This document shows positions 45,963-59,760 of a stretch of DNA of 64,000 bases, piece by piece. A model generated the notes under the pieces. The model was given only the letters and a program-made list of their open reading frames with translations, was not told the DNA's origin and ran no database searches. Within the stretch, counting starts at the first letter, position 1. Every line of letters starts with the position of its first letter. Both the position numbers and the translations under genes were made by a program. Source of the stretch: Microstegium vimineum (Eukaryota > Streptophyta > Magnoliopsida > Poales > Poaceae); contig CM039122.1 in assembly GCA_022036555.1 (NCBI GenBank), positions 46,737,600-46,801,599 of the forward strand. The letters run 5' to 3'.

Positions 45963-46140
45963 AGTCAGAAATGCTCGTGTTTGGAGAAAGGTGGATTAAA
46001 TGTTGTTCGGAAGCTGGTGGTGGCAAACTAAAGGTTGTACAAACTCTACTATATACCGTAATAAGTTCATGTAAAACCTCAAACCTCCACAGCCGCAGCG
46101 CAGCGGTTAACGGTAGCGTTCTTCACGCATGTAACAGCTA

Positions 46141-46400
46141 CTTCCTTCATCCCAAATTGTAAGTCATTCCAAGAATATTTGAGAGTCAAAGTTTATAAAG
46201 TTTGACCATATTTATATAATATGATAATACCATATTTGATACTAATTAAGTATCATTAGATTCTTTATTGGTTATATTTTCATACTATACCTATTTGATG
46301 TCATAAATCTTTATGTTTCTCTCTATAATCTTTGGTCAAACTTAAAATGTTTTGACTCTCCAAAATTCTTGAAATGACTTACAATTTGGAATGGAGGGAG
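46141..46400. mobile_element. Stowaway MITE (Tc1/mariner type)
   Basis: The ends are inverted: cttccttcatcccaaattgt at the left and acaatttggaatggagggag at the right. TA flanks both sides (46139-46140, 46401-46402). 260 bp, AT-rich, no frame. The long inverted arms predict a hairpin RNA. Confidence 0.85.
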
Positions 46401-46402
46401 TA

Positions 46403-48945
46403 TTTGCTACTGTACTTTTTTATTATAAATCAAAACCAAAAAATTGGATCTCTTAAAATCTGTTTGTAGTTGTAGCTGACCCGGTTGACTGGTATCTCTG
46501 TTACCAAAAACAAACATATCACAATGGTGATACGTATTCATTGAAACTTCACTTTCTTATAGTGTTTTCCTATTCTCTTTGAGAGCATACCAACGTTTCA
46601 ATGCAACTTGTATACGTTACCACTACAGCCGTGGCTACAAAAGTAGAACTAGGATATATAGATTTCCAAAATCCTAAAACGCATTTTTCTCCCCGACATT
46701 ATAACGTGTCTCATTTAGATCCACACAGAAATGTACTCGACCCATTATCCTACGAGACATGGATATGACAGATGAGGCCCGCATGTTAGTGGTCTTAAAT
46801 AAAAAAAAACTCAAAACTAAACATTTGTATATCTTATCAAGAGACCCAATTTTTATATACAAAGTATACTATTTTTTACCATCTTAACGATCTTAAATGA
46901 AAAAAAATAAAAATTATAAAAAATCGAAATTAGAAAAAATCCAAAATTAGAAATTTATAGATCTCAGAGCAATAATTTTTAATTAAGAAGTATCTTTGTC
47001 CGACATCATATAAAAAATATATGATTTTTCTAAGGCGGCAAGCCTGGTGCGTGGTTAATATGTAGTTGAAACTTTATATTGTTTTTAGTGTCTAGATGAT
47101 TTATAATGAGAAAAATGAAAAGTGTAAAGTTTTAGATCTAATTAAAAGCTACAATTTTCATATAAATGCTATCTTCATCTAATATCGTACAATAACGATT
47201 AGTTTTTTTTTAAGATGAAGCCTTGCCACTAACATGTGGGTCCCATCTACCAGATCCATGTCACATAGGATAGCGGTTCGGGTAAAATGTCCGTCAAAAC
47301 TACATGAGACCCATTATGGCTTTAAGTGCAAAAAATGCACTTAGAACTTTGAGGACCTAAATAACACTTCAAAACAACTTTGAGGACCTAGATGACACTT
47401 GGGGTAGGAGGAGGAGCTAAACAGTTTTACGTGCGAACGCCCAATATTTGTTTAATTAGGTTCGTGCCCATGTGTTGATACGGATTTTAAGATCCGCACA
47501 AACCATGTATTTTCCAGCTAACACATATATGAAACAAATATCTTTGTTTGCATCATGGTTCTGATTTGAGTATAGACATAGGTAATCGTAACACTTTATG
47601 GTTAAATTGTGTTGCAAGCACATCTTGTAGTTCATTTTAGCTAATGCCTCCTTAATTAGAAGTTGTTTAGATTAAAAGTGGACCTAAGCTAAATCCACAT
47701 TCAAATTAACACAATATATGAGGCACTCTATGATGCACTGCCATAAAGATACACGATGCTGATCTGCAGAACGAAGTTGATGAATCAGTGCTCCTGTCTT
47801 CTTAAATCATAATTCCAATATAAAGATGCACAAATAAGGTGATCCAGAAGCCTCACGAGATAAATAAATAAATAATAATTAGGAGAGAGCGCTTGGGGAC
47901 CTATAACGCGGGGAGGGAGAGGTGAAAATCGGGCAGGCTTTCATGCGGGGGAGGAGAGGTGAAAGCTGGTAGACGATTCCCTTCCGCAATTTTTAGTTGT
48001 CTACTATCTATTGTCTATCTATATCTATATACTATATAATAATCTAATAATTAATATAATATATATAGTCTAATCTAAATAAATAAATATAAATAAAAAA
48101 TATTAATATATAATATATAGATAGAGATAGAGATAGGGACAGAGATAGAGATAGAGATAGTAATGTGATAACAACTATAGTCCTACCAAGGAAAAAAAAA
48201 CCATACTGACGTCCTACTGTAAAAATTAGATGGGAGGGTCTATGTGTGAACTCACATTCTCTAGGGTGTAACCTATATATCTAACCATGTCAAAGATTTT
48301 TTTAAAAAAAAACTATGTCAAATAAATGTTATAGAAAAACCATGTTAAAGAAATAAAGCCTCCATTCCCCTCAACTTCTTGTGTTCATGTACATTGTGCT
48401 CTGCAAATAATGTTGATTGTTGAATAGAAAAAAAATCTTAATATTTGGTTCTTATATTTCCTTTATCAAAGCATATCTACATAGGCTTATGGCAAGAAGT
48501 TGTTCGTCGCACGTCGAACACCATTGAACATAGAGAAAATGAGAATTTTGACTTTGTTTGGAGTGAGCTTCGCTTGAATGACATTAAGATTGCAGGCTTC
48601 GCTTATGAAACGAGGCACACCCGTCAGGATGCCATGCGACGGATTTATTACCTAATTTATTGTTTTTTTGCCATGACATTTTTTATTTCCCATTTTGCCC
48701 TTGAGCCTTATCCGTTCGTTCCTTTTTTATTCACACCGTTCACGGTCGTCACTTCGTGGAGAGCCAGAGAGGAGAGACGCGATGGAGAGAACCTCCGCCA
48801 ACACAACTACAGGTTCCGCCGCCGGCTCTCTGCTTTGCTGGCCACCGCCTCTCTTCCACCACAGCCATCGGCGCCGCTGTTGCACCTCTAGGCGGGTCCC
48901 AACACTGCCCCGACGTGTCGACGTCACTGTCACAGCTAGCCCGAG
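46403..48945. other. AT-rich intergenic with microsatellite
   Basis: No gene recognised. 48003-48165 is low-complexity (TCTATCTATA to ATATAAT to GATAGA units). The open frames at 48445-48891 do not resemble known proteins. 48770-48945 is GC-rich and continues beyond the LTR at 52742. Confidence 0.5.
48003..48165. repeat. AT-rich and GATA-type microsatellite
   Basis: Runs of tctatctata, then ataatctaata and aataaataaa, ending in repeated gatagagatagagata units at 48118-48160. Confidence 0.85.
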
Positions 48946-51900
48946 TGTGACAGAACCTCTTAAGATAGGGCCCACTTGTCAGGATTAACCAATTTAATCT
49001 CCAATAGATGATCCAAATCTTAATTAGCCCATCAGGTGTCGCCACTTTGCAGCGGGTCATCCACCTCTTTCCGAACAGGATCGACCTTATCACAATCATG
49101 ACAGAAGTAATACGGAATTTTTATATTACATCAAAGTAGCGGAAATTTAAAGTCATATTACAAACCATAAGTTTTGAAACATAACTTAGTGTCATACGAT
49201 AAAGGTACATCAAGCTGCTGATAGCGAAAGAACAGATAACCGAGTTACTCTTGCCCAAGAGTCAAGCAAAGACAGGTTATTCTTTATCTTCATCTACACT
49301 GACCACGGTCATGCAGCAAGGAGCCACACACACCGGGTTGTGATCCTCATCTGCAACAGGGGTTAACAAACCCTGAGTACGGGAGTACTCCACAAGACTT
49401 ATCCGACAAAGAAAAGTATTTGGTGGACAAAGCAGTATGCAAGTCATAGGATTCAAGGTGTGGTTTGCAAGAATCAAGTAATTTGCATAAATGAGCATTT
49501 ATAAAAGAATTGAAATCATTTATGTTATTCATACGATTACTCAAGTATCGACCTGGAGGTATGATCGATAACAAGGTAATAAACATCCATGAAAGGATCC
49601 AACAAGTATCCAGTTAAAGTGTATTACTACGCGGTAGAGGACAGGGTCATGTTTCCATTTCCAAGGAACACGACGATTCGAACCGGTTTATCCCAGCTGG
49701 GGCTTCCCTATCACATGACATATACAGCCGCTTAAAGCACGCATATGACTACCTTTCCCTGGATCCTCTCGCCAAGACCGGGGTTCCACCACCCGAGAGC
49801 ACAGTACACCTCCATCCAGTTCGCTAACTTGGAGGGTACACACTACTCTCGTCATCTCTCCACTCCCAGTGCGGGTTAACCGTTCTTCAAGCGAGAATAG
49901 CCAGAGTCCAGCTTCCCGGAGTATGTGATAAGTACTCCAAAGTCACAACCCTTGGACGTCTACAACGGATGGTTCCTAATCGACACAGGCGAAAAGAACC
50001 CGCTCACCAGATATCCACATCTGGTGGCTCTCCAACACCGTGTCCGCCCGGTCTCAGATTATTACTCCCATCAAGAGGACATAGCCATTTTCCGCAGCAA
50101 TCCGCTATTCATCTTGAAAACAGAACCATTGCCGAAGCAAACAGGTTAACACCTATTCTCGCAGATGACAGGAAATCATCTGACTCTATCGGTCTAAGCA
50201 TTGCTAAGCAGCATAAAGCAACAACCATATTTTGAAAATAGTGTCAAGGTACACGAATAAATAATTCAAGGTAAGGCTATGCATCAAGTAGGAATTTGAT
50301 TGAATACCGTAATGCAATAGTATAAACATAAGTGTATTTAAAGCAAACATTTTAAATACAAGGAAGTGTTTGAATGCACCGGGGCTTGCCTTGGTTGGAG
50401 GGATAAACGAACTCGGGCTCAGATTCAAGAGAGAAAACCCTTTCACTGGAGGTATCCAACCCAATCAACGAACAATCTACACGATAAATGACATGTTTAA
50501 GATGATGCTTGAATAGTAAACATGATGCTTAACACAAACAAGACGGCTATCGAGAGAAAACTAAAACAGATTACCCTAAAAGACTCAGCAAACATCATTA
50601 CATCGAGCATGTCCAACTTGTATTTGTCACTGGACAAATGACCATATGTATCACATAACCCAAAATCACTCAAAGCCTAAAGGTATAAGGGTTTCTAAAC
50701 ATTTCATAACTAAACAGGGCATGTTACAGAACTAAAAACAGGAAAACAGGAAAAAGAGGGAACCTTGCTCAAGACCCTCGAACGGCTGAGACTCGACCAT
50801 CAGCAATACAGAGGCTCGAGCGGTGGCGTCGAGAACCACAAAACACGGCGGCGAGTCGCCGTCGACGACCAAACCGAACGGCTACCCCTCGAACTTGCTT
50901 CGGCTTGCCGAGCCGAACCCAAAGAGGTACGCCACGACTCAAACAAACCTTCAGAGGCACCTCATCGAGGGTGCTGACGGTCGGATAGGGCTCGACCGAT
51001 CGCACACCATCGAGAACGGACCTCGATCGAAGAACTACCCTCGATCGGGGAACTAGGCCTCGATCGACGTAGACAGACCTCGACCGAAAGAAACGAGGCC
51101 TCGACCGACCCTCGATCAAGAGGCTAGGCCTCGATCATCCCTCGATCAAGAGGCTAGGCCTCGATCGACCCTCGATCGACGCAACTAGGCCTCGAACAGA
51201 GACGCTAGGCCTCGATCACGACTCAGAAGACAACCGTGAGCAAAACGCTCGCAGAAACAAGACTAAAAACTACTCAGCTGACCTTGTCGACGGCAAAGGC
51301 GGTGACCCGAGCTCGACCGCACACATGCCGACGGACACAGGCCTCGATCCGACCTCGATCGACCCTCGATCGAAACAACCAACAACTCCAGCAAGCTAAG
51401 CGGACTCCAAACAACGCGAAGCGCAAGCCAAATGAACACAGAGCTAAAAGCAACACCCTCGATGACGGTGCTGGCGGTCGACGGAGATCTGCGCGACGCG
51501 CGCCGAAGAGAACACGCAAGCGCTCGAGGGCAACTACCCCTCGAGACTGACTCAGGACGGCTAGGCGAAACTAGCACAAGACTTGGATCTCGAAAAGATC
51601 AACTACAACGACAAGGCGACGAACACACCGCCGCAACGAACAAGCACAGCGGCGGCGCTGGAGGACAGAGCTCTAAGGCTCGATACAAGGACAAACGAGT
51701 ACAGCGAAGAGGTCGAGGAGCTCACCCTGGTCACGGAGCGTTAGCAAGCGTGGCCGGAGATGAAGCAGAGACGACCGTCGATGGAGAAAGCGCCGACGGA
51801 GACGAAGAACTGCGCGGCACGAAGATGTTCCCGGAGCTGTGGTCCACCATTTGCAAAACGGAGAACCCGACAAAACTCAGAGATGAACAAGGAACAAGAA

Positions 51901-52741
51901 ACATAAGACAACAAGACAATGCGGCTCCTGCGCAGCCCGGTCGAAGACGGACCAGAGCGGCGGCGGTCGCGTCGGAGCTGAGGAAGACAGAGCCGCACTG
52001 ACGAATGCGGGCTCGACGACTTCAACCAACTTACCCCGAAGATGCGCAAGGTCAAGGCGAAGGCAATGACGAAAGATTCAGTGATTGGCAGCAGCTAACG
52101 AGCTCGGACGAGTTCGTCAACGATGGCGGTGAAGTGCTCAGCGGAACAGAACAGAGTAGAGCGAAAGAGAAGTGTGGAGCAGTGGCGCGGAAAGGAAAGA
52201 GAGAGAGAACGACGTCCCGCTTTTAAAGACGACAACGGGTTCCGTGAGATCGCCACGTATCCACGACAAGACGGGAGTCCATGGACAGGCGTTGCGCGGC
52301 TGGCGACACGTGTCGGCCCGGAGCGACGTCGAGATCGACCCCGCCATGCAACTGCTCGACGAAAGGACAGAACTGACCCTGGTGCTCTTTTGCAAAAATG
52401 CACAAGCTTCCAGGGGTTTTCAGGGAAAACTTTGAACATGAAAGATGTTCAAAACTTCAAGATCTACAACTTTGCTTAAACAACCACAAGCAAAAACTTT
52501 ATAGATTTTGAAAATCGTGTTTAGGGTTTAACCCACCCCCTCGGAGAAAAGGGTCGGATTCAAATTTTAAATTTTGAGACTTTGAAAAGATGGTCTGCAT
52601 ATAAACAATAGATCAAACACAAGTAAGTAAACTCATTTTAGTTCAATGCATATCCAGGTTTTCAAACAAATGAATGATGTTGAATGCATATGATGACATG
52701 ATCAAATTTTTAATTAAGAGATTAACACCCGGGGTGTTACA
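48946..52741. mobile_element. Probable solo LTR (3.8 kb) with target duplication
   Basis: Starts TGTGACAGAACC and ends CCGGGGTGTTACA, flanked by CCGAG at 48941-48945 and 52742-52746. No gag, pol or internal LTR pair is seen, so a solo LTR left by recombination is the best reading; a short non-autonomous element is the alternative. It has CCTCGATC-rich repeats at about 51000-51230. The window's last element (63637 on) has a similar start (TGTAACAGAACC) and a similar tattacaaacca phrase about 200 bp in, so the families are related. Confidence 0.75.
51025..51230. repeat. Tandem ctaggcctcgatc repeats in the solo LTR
   Basis: About 30-bp units with ggctaggcctcgatc then ccctcgatcaaga occur about six times, with diverged copies on both sides. 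Confidence 0.7.
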
Positions 52742-52746
52742 CCGAG

Positions 52747-53816
52747 CAGGCCTCCCAGTCGCCAGATCTTTGGATGTTGCTCCCAAGGCCACTGTCGCGC
52801 ATGCCAGGAAAAGGCGGCCTAGCGTGGAAGCAACGACGGCTTGCCACGGATGCGCTGGGGCGCTAGATGCGGCTTGGCGTGGGAGAGCAGGCGGCACCGC
52901 CGACGCCCTGGCACGGGCGGCATCGTCAGGTCCATCTCGCTCTCTCTCGTCGTGCGTGAAAGAAAAGGAAGGGATAAGGTTAGGGGTAAAACGGGAAAGA
53001 GAAAAAGGTGGTAGCAAAACAAATTCAATGGAGCCCTACCAAACGGGCCTGAAATGAAACTTAGCTAAAACACAAACTTTCAATGGAGTTTCGTTTGAGT
53101 CTATTCGGCTGATTGTTTTTACGGCTGATAAACCGGTTTTGACTATTTTGTTGTGTACCACTACCATGACTGATAAATGGTATGATAAAGTATTTAATTT
53201 CATGACTCATAGAGATGGTATTCGTGTCATGACTCATAGAGATGGTATTCGTGTCAAGAGAGTTTCATCTAGATGAAACCCTTTTCTTCTCTCTTTTCTT
53301 AAATATATTCATGTCATCAAAAAACTCTATTTAATAATATATTTAATGTGAATGAAATTTATGTAAATTTTTTTTAGAGACTGGCCTTAACAAGGTGCAC
53401 ATCTCGGACTCAATTTTCATAACAACTTATTTGGACTATGATTGGTCGTGCTCCATTAAGAACTTCGGGTCTAGTAGATCGCATTTAAAGCTGGATACAA
53501 TAGAATGGTTTCCAATGAAATGTCACTCACTCAAACCAGTACATGGGTTTTACATTTCTCCGATCCATGGTTCTACAAATGCCATTTTGAGGCAAGACAG
53601 CTAGGCAGGAGTAAAAGCAATGGCGCCTGGCCTTCATCCGGAACTGGAAACCTATTCGATGGAAAGGGAAAGCACACCGGCAACCGGGCCCCGCATTTCG
53701 AGTGAGAAACTCAGGCCTGCGGCCATGTGAGACCACAGATGCTGCCTGAGGCTGCACCGCTGCGGCAAGACGGTTTTCCTCGTGAGTCGTGAGGAGCTCT
53801 CCAGCCTCCAGCATCC
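52747..53816. other. Intergenic remnant with short tandem duplication
   Basis: No gene recognised. At 53201-53254 a 27-bp unit starting atgactcatagagatggtat is present twice in a row with no difference. A MITE-like phrase is at about 53100-53190. Confidence 0.5.
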
Positions 53817-53827
53817 ACCAGCCAGGC

Positions 53828-54142
53828 CCAAATTTTCAGAATTTTGCTTTTTTAAAAAATATTTTCACATTTGGACCCCTGAAGAAACTATTCCCAGAAA
53901 TAGACCCAGAGGGTCGGTGCCGTGGCCCATGGCGTCGAGGTAACACATCTCGGCGCCGAGCTTTGCGACCAGAACCAACGTGGCAGCCGACGTGGCAGGA
54001 AGGTCGGCGCCGCGGAGCACAGCGCCGAGCTCGGTGCCATAGATCACGGCGCCGACCCCCTGGGTCCATTTTTGAGAATAGTTTCTTCAGGGGTCTAAAC
54101 GTGAAAATATTTCAAAAAAAGAGCCAAATTGTAAAAATTTGG
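53828..54142. mobile_element. Mutator-type MITE upstream of the CLASSY gene
   Basis: Long inverted arms: the left starts CCAAATTTT and has atattttcac and cccctgaagaaactattc; the right is its reverse copy for over 100 bp. The duplication ACCAGCCAGGC lies at 53817-53827 and 54143-54153. A 9-11 bp duplication and long arms fit a MULE-derived element of 315 bp. The core is GC-rich with ggcgccgagc phrases. Confidence 0.85.
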
Positions 54143-54336
54143 ACCAGCCAGGCAGCCCAGCCACCAGAGAATCTGTAACGCCCCTGACAGGTGGGCCCCA
54201 AAGCGCACGGCGAGGACGCTTCCTTTTCCCAGCTCTGGTTTCCTATTCTACACGCGCGCACAGAACAGAGCCGCCCCAACCCATCGAGAGCAAAAACCCT
54301 CTTTCGCTGCGCTGCTTCGTCTCCCCACCGCCGGCG

Positions 54337-57300
54337 ATGCCCGCGCCGCCATCAGCGGAGGCCGGGAGGAGACGCACCATTCCACGCGAGATCATCATCC
54401 TCGATAGCGACGAGGAAGACGGCGGCGGCGGCGGCGGCCGCCAAGCAGGGCGCAAGCTTGGGAGCGGCGCGGCGATCGCCCCCGCCGGCGAGGCCGTAAA
54501 GCTCGTCAAGCCGGAGCCCGTCGACGATGCGGGCTTCCACCCGGTGGGTGCGGCCGCGGGGGCGCTGCGCCTTGGGGTGGTGCCTATCATCTCGCCGCGG
54601 GCACAAAACCCCCGAGCGCCGCCCTGGTCACGGGCACAAAACCCCCGCGCGCCGTCCTCGTCACGGGCACCAAGCTCCCGCGCGCTGTCCTCGCTGTTGC
54701 CGGTCTCCGCGGAGGTCCCGCATCAGCCCAAGATTATCTCTGTCACCGGCAAAGACGGAGACGGTTCCCGATTCCGTCGCGCCTTGCCGCTCGACATGAT
54801 CGAGGGGAGCGGCCGTCGCCCGAGGCGCGTCAAGGACGCGCCTTCCGACGATTTGGACTGCGATTGGGTTCGTTCAGCCGAGGCGAAGCGCGCCTTGGTG
54901 GCGGTTGCGCCCCCCGGAAGCTCTCACGTGAAGACGAAGCGGAAGAGAGGATCAGCCGACGGAGCCAAGCCCGACGCGCGCGGCGACGGCGGCGGCGTTC
55001 ACGCAATGGACCGGAATTCGAGCGCTTCAGGGGTTGGGCGTCGCACGAAGAGGATGGCCGACGACGCCAGGAGCTCCAGGGATGTGAACAGCAGAGGAGG
55101 CGTGGGTGACCGGTCGGGTTCGGCCAAGAAGCTCCTCGTGTCCAGCGAGGAATCCAGGGGTGCACCGGGAAAGGTGAGGAGTGGAGGAGGTGCGAGAAGG
55201 GAGAGGAGTACTAGTGCGGCACCGTCGAACTGGATCGGCACCAGCATTGGGTCGCGGATCCGGTCAAGGTCGCGTAAGCAGGAGACAGTGCAGTACTCTG
55301 CTCGAGTGTCGTCCGAGGATACAGAGGAGGTCGAAGTGCAGGAGCAGAATCAGAAGAGGGTGGAAGGTGTGGAGTCCATGGAGGTAGACGATGACGATGA
55401 CAACAACAGTGGGGCTGGCAATGGCATACAGCAAGAGAGTGAGCGGGAGGAGGCTTTGGAAGGAAGGAGCAGGCAGGATAGCCATGGCGATAGAGAGTAC
55501 GAGTACGAAGAAGGCAAAGACTCTGCTGCTTTGATTGATAATGAGGAGGGGGTGGGGGAAAAGGAATCGTTGGAAGAGGATGAAGGTGAAAATCAAGAAT
55601 CAAGCCACAGCATCTACCATGGTGAAGGAGAACAAGAAGAGGACGCATCTGAAGAGGTTGAACAGGAATCGGATGAAACAGGGGAGGAGGTAGAACATGA
55701 ATTGGATGAAACAGGGGAGGCGCAGCCATTCAGCAACACCATTGCAGGTAGCAGTCTCAGGTCAGGAGGCGATGACACTCGAGTCTTTAGAAGGAGGGTC
55801 TTTGAGGGCATATATTTGCCTGCGAATCCACGCAAGACAGTTGGCAAGGGCATCGGAGGGCGGACGAGATCGCAGCGAAAATGCAAGGACAAAAAACTGC
55901 TCAGACGAGGAACTTTCAGTAAACCTTACAATATTGATGTTCCAGACTCGACTTCTGATTCAGAAGAGGATATTGTTCCACCAGCACCTCAGCAAGGACT
56001 ACTGTCATCAAGTGACGATGACAACAAAACTTTTGGCAAAAGGAAGCGCAGAAGAGCAATAAACAAGAGACGGCACAAGAGATCGACTACCAGTAGTGAC
56101 GAGGAGTACAGAGCATACGCCAGGGACGCCAAGGAGATGCCTTTTCGGAGGCTGAAGAAGGGGCTATCCAATCTTCAGGATGCCAAGGAAGCTTGCAGAA
56201 AGTATGATGGTTCAAATCCTGGGCATGGCAAACACAATGGTCCAAATGGCGAGAATCCAATGAACACGTCCAATGCACAGGATGATATTTTCTTCAAAAC
56301 AAAGGCACATATGATTGGAAAAAAGAAGCACCGTCGAGCAGCGAAAGCTGCATATGATGAACTCCTTAATTCCTTGTTTTCTGGCTGGGAGAATCATATC
56401 GATGATCTTGAACATGCAGCAGCTGGAAATGGTTTGCCTTTGGTATTCTCATTCGGAGATGAGGACGCAGAAGAGAAAACAGAAAATGACAAGTATCAAG
56501 AAGACCTATGGACGGAATGCGACATTGCTTTTGGATCCATGAATATTGGTTCCAACGGCTGTGAAGAGGTATTTAGCCTTAGTGGCCATTTAGATCCTTT
56601 TATTTGAAGTAATTGAAATCTACTTTAATAAGTTAGCCTATTTGGCTTGGAATTTGACATTCCCCCACTTTCCAAAGTTTACATATAAGTCTATCTCAAA
56701 ATTCATATGGTGAGAGATGAAAATTGATTTTCTATAATCATCATGCTATGTTTCTACTCTACAACTATAATTTTCTCCCTTATATGGTTAATAGTAGTAC
56801 TCAAATATTCCATATACAACCATCTTAGTTCATCTATACCTAAATTATTAGAATGAATTTATTTCCAAGGATCCAAACGGGGCCTTATTCAATTTATACT
56901 TTGTTTCTAATCAAGGTATTTCTGATTTTACGAATGCTGTATTTAGTTTGGAGTGGTTGTCTTGAGCTTGGATTCCCTCAGAAAAATGCGCTAGCATTGT
57001 TGAATTCTGTGGATTATGCATTTTCTCTTACTCCGATTCATTTTAGATCCAAATCAAAAGCTAATGCTTACACTACTGTGTTCAGGATGGGCAAGAAATT
57101 CCTCCAGTGGAAGTTACTTCTTGCAATACCGGGCATCATGAATTCATTATTGATGAACAAATAGGAGTTCGATGCAAGCATTGTCATGTTGTCGATCTTG
57201 AAATCAGACATGTACTGCCTGCTTTGGTAAGCAAATGTTCAATACAAGTATAGAACATGTTCCTCTAGGACATTATTATGCTTTGCTAGGTAGCAGCAAC

Positions 57301-59168
57301 CTATTTAATACGATCATTTTTTCCTCGTCCAATAGGGGAAATTTTCTGCAGAAAGGGAATCAGCAATCGACCCTGAGTTGGACAAGATGCTTAAGGAAAT
57401 GCTCAATATTTTTGAACAAAATGATGTACTGGTATCAAATGGACATGAACTACCATGCAATTTTGGTGGTCGCAAAGCTGGTTCAGTCTGGGATCTCATT
57501 CCTGGAGTCAAGGAAACTATGTTCCCACACCAACAGGATGCATTTGAGTTCCTGTGGACGAAGCTGGCAGGAGGTACTACAATTGAACAGATAAAGCACA
57601 CCATGAAAGCTGATGTTGGAGGTGGTTGTGTGATTTCTCATGCACCTGGGACAGGAAAGACGCGACTAGCAATCACATTTGTTCAATCCTACCTTGAGGT
57701 ATTCCAGCACTGTAGCCCGGTTATCATTGCTCCCAGGGGAATGTTAGCGACATGGGAGAAGGAGTTCAGGAAATGGAAGGTAAAGCTCCCTTTTCATGTA
57801 CTGAATTCCACTGAGATCAACTGGACTGAAGATAAGACCATCCAAGAACAGGCTGCGAAGAATGGAGCTTTTCATCGGAGGCTACTGACATATAAAATGG
57901 ATCAAAATTATAGGCGACTAGTGAAGTTAGGGTCCTGGATGAATGGTACCAGCATAATCGGTTTGAGCTACACGCTTTTTAGGAAGCTAGCTAATCATGA
58001 AGGCATGGACGGGGATAAGGTGAGGAAGCTGCTGCTTGAGAAACCGGACCTGCTTGTCCTTGATGAAGGGCACACCCCAAGGAACAAGAAGAGTCTTATC
58101 TGGAAGGTTCTTAAAAGGGTCCGCACTGAAAAGAGAATAATTCTATCGGGGACTCTATTCCAAAACAACTTTGAGGAGCTCTATAACACCTTGCGCCTTG
58201 TCAGGCCAAAGGATGCAGATGCAGTGCATCTAGAGACGAACGAGGGCAAAGATTTCTGGTCTTCATTGAGGCTGAATGACATCACAAAGGCGAACATAAA
58301 TGAAGTGAGGAAAAAATTGGACCCTATTGTGCACATTCATAGTGGCAAATTTCTACAGAAATCTCTCCCAGGACTGAAAGAATCCGTTGTGATTCTGAAC
58401 CCTCTTCCTTATCAGAAAGACGTCATCGCAAGTATGGAGAAGACTGTGCCAACGATGGGTCTTGATGCCGAATACAAAATCTCGATTGCATCAATACACC
58501 CCTCCCTCCTTGCCAGTGCAAAATTGTCTACCAAAGAGGAATCTGTCTTGGACAAGCCTAAGCTAGAGAGTTTACGCTCCTATCCATCTGAAGGGGTTAA
58601 GACGAGGTTTGTTTTGGAGATTGTCCGCCTGTGTGAAGCGCTAAATGAACGGGTGCTAGTGTTTAGCCAATATCTTGAACCACTGTCTTTGATCATGGAG
58701 CAGCTGAAAGCAGGGTTCAATTGGGATGAAGGCAAAGAAATCTTGCTAATGAGTGGAAATGTTCCTGTTAAAAATCGCCAAAACATTATGGAAGTCTTCA
58801 ATAACATGCAAAGCAAGGCCAAGGTAATGCTTGCATCAACGAAGGCATGCTGTGAAGGCATTACACTTATCGGGGCATCACGTGTGGTTCTACTTGATGT
58901 TGTGTGGAACCCCTCTGTTGGAAGGCAAGCGATTGGCCGAGCGTACAGATTTGGGCAGGAAAAGATTGTATACACATACAATCTAATTGCAGAAGGAACA
59001 ACAGAGAAGAGCAAATATGACAGACAATCTAAGAAGGACCACATGTCTAAATTGCTCTTTTCAAAAGAACCGGAGCATGGAGAGTTGAACTTGCCTCCAG
59101 AACTGACGTTCAATGATAGGGTTTTGGAAGAAATGACTGCACGTGAAGACCTCAAAAAATGTTTGTAA
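54337..59168 (+). CDS. CLASSY 3/4-type SNF2 chromatin remodelling protein
   Basis: Three exons: 54337-56568, 57086-57226, 57336-59168, GT-AG introns, all phase 0, giving 1401 aa without a break. The N-terminal 740 aa are acidic and disordered (IIILDSDEEDGG at the start, long Glu-rich runs at about 380-480). Exon 2 has GVRCKHCHVVDLEIRHVLP, a Cys/His element usual in this family. The SNF2 ATPase has HAPGTGKTRL (about residue 893), LLVLDEGHTPRN (about 1034, with DEGH as in CLASSY proteins) and GRQAIGRAYRFGQ (about 1325). CLASSY proteins recruit RNA polymerase IV to chromatin for 24-nt siRNA production in RNA-directed DNA methylation. The start was chosen at MPAPPSAE, the first ATG after a pyrimidine-rich leader; an upstream in-frame ATG at 54139 lies at the border of the MITE and is less likely. 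Confidence 0.92.
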
Positions 59169-59760
59169 AGATTTATGTTGACAATCAAACTGATGGGTCA
59201 CGTGGTAAGTGAAGTTTCTGAGATTAGTAATCTTATTAGTGCAGTAGATTCTGACTTTTATGCATGTTTTGTTATTTGCCTTACATTTTTTTGTGATGTT
59301 CAATACTATTTGTACGTTCACCCATTCCTGCTATATATCTTTTACTGAAGCGTCTAGCTAGGTTCTAAAAGATTGTATGTCCTTAAGAATGTGGCCGTGC
59401 AGTGTGCATCATGTCATACTACTATTTGGAGTAGCGTGGAAACTTTCATTTTAACTGGTTATTTGAGATATTGGTTATAATGATGTTGTCTTCTTTTTTG
59501 TGGATGGATGCAGGAGGGATGGAGGAAAACAACGAAGGGCCCTAAAAAAGATGTTGGGGAGAGCTAAAGGGGTAGCAGAACTAAGACAAATTTCAATAGA
59601 CCTCTTTATCATTTCGTAATTTGCATGGGAAAAATTAGCAGTTACTGCCATGTACTCAAGAAGAGCATAAATAGGTGTTTCACTGTTTCAATCACAAGAA
59701 TTGGCCCAGACCATAAGGGGTCAGTCCATCAAAGCTTATTGAATATAATCCATGCGTGTT
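59169..59760. other. Convergent 3' flanks of CLASSY and USB1
   Basis: Only 592 bp separate the two stop codons. No frame supported. Both 3' UTRs must fit here, so overlap of the transcripts is possible. Confidence 0.6.

Noticed and set aside
51432..52001. 189-aa frame in the solo LTR
   Set aside because: No domain, lies within repeat-rich LTR sequence, and its opposite strand is open as well.
54527..54799. Other frames in CLASSY exon 1
   Set aside because: They have no domain and lie within the 744-codon open exon.
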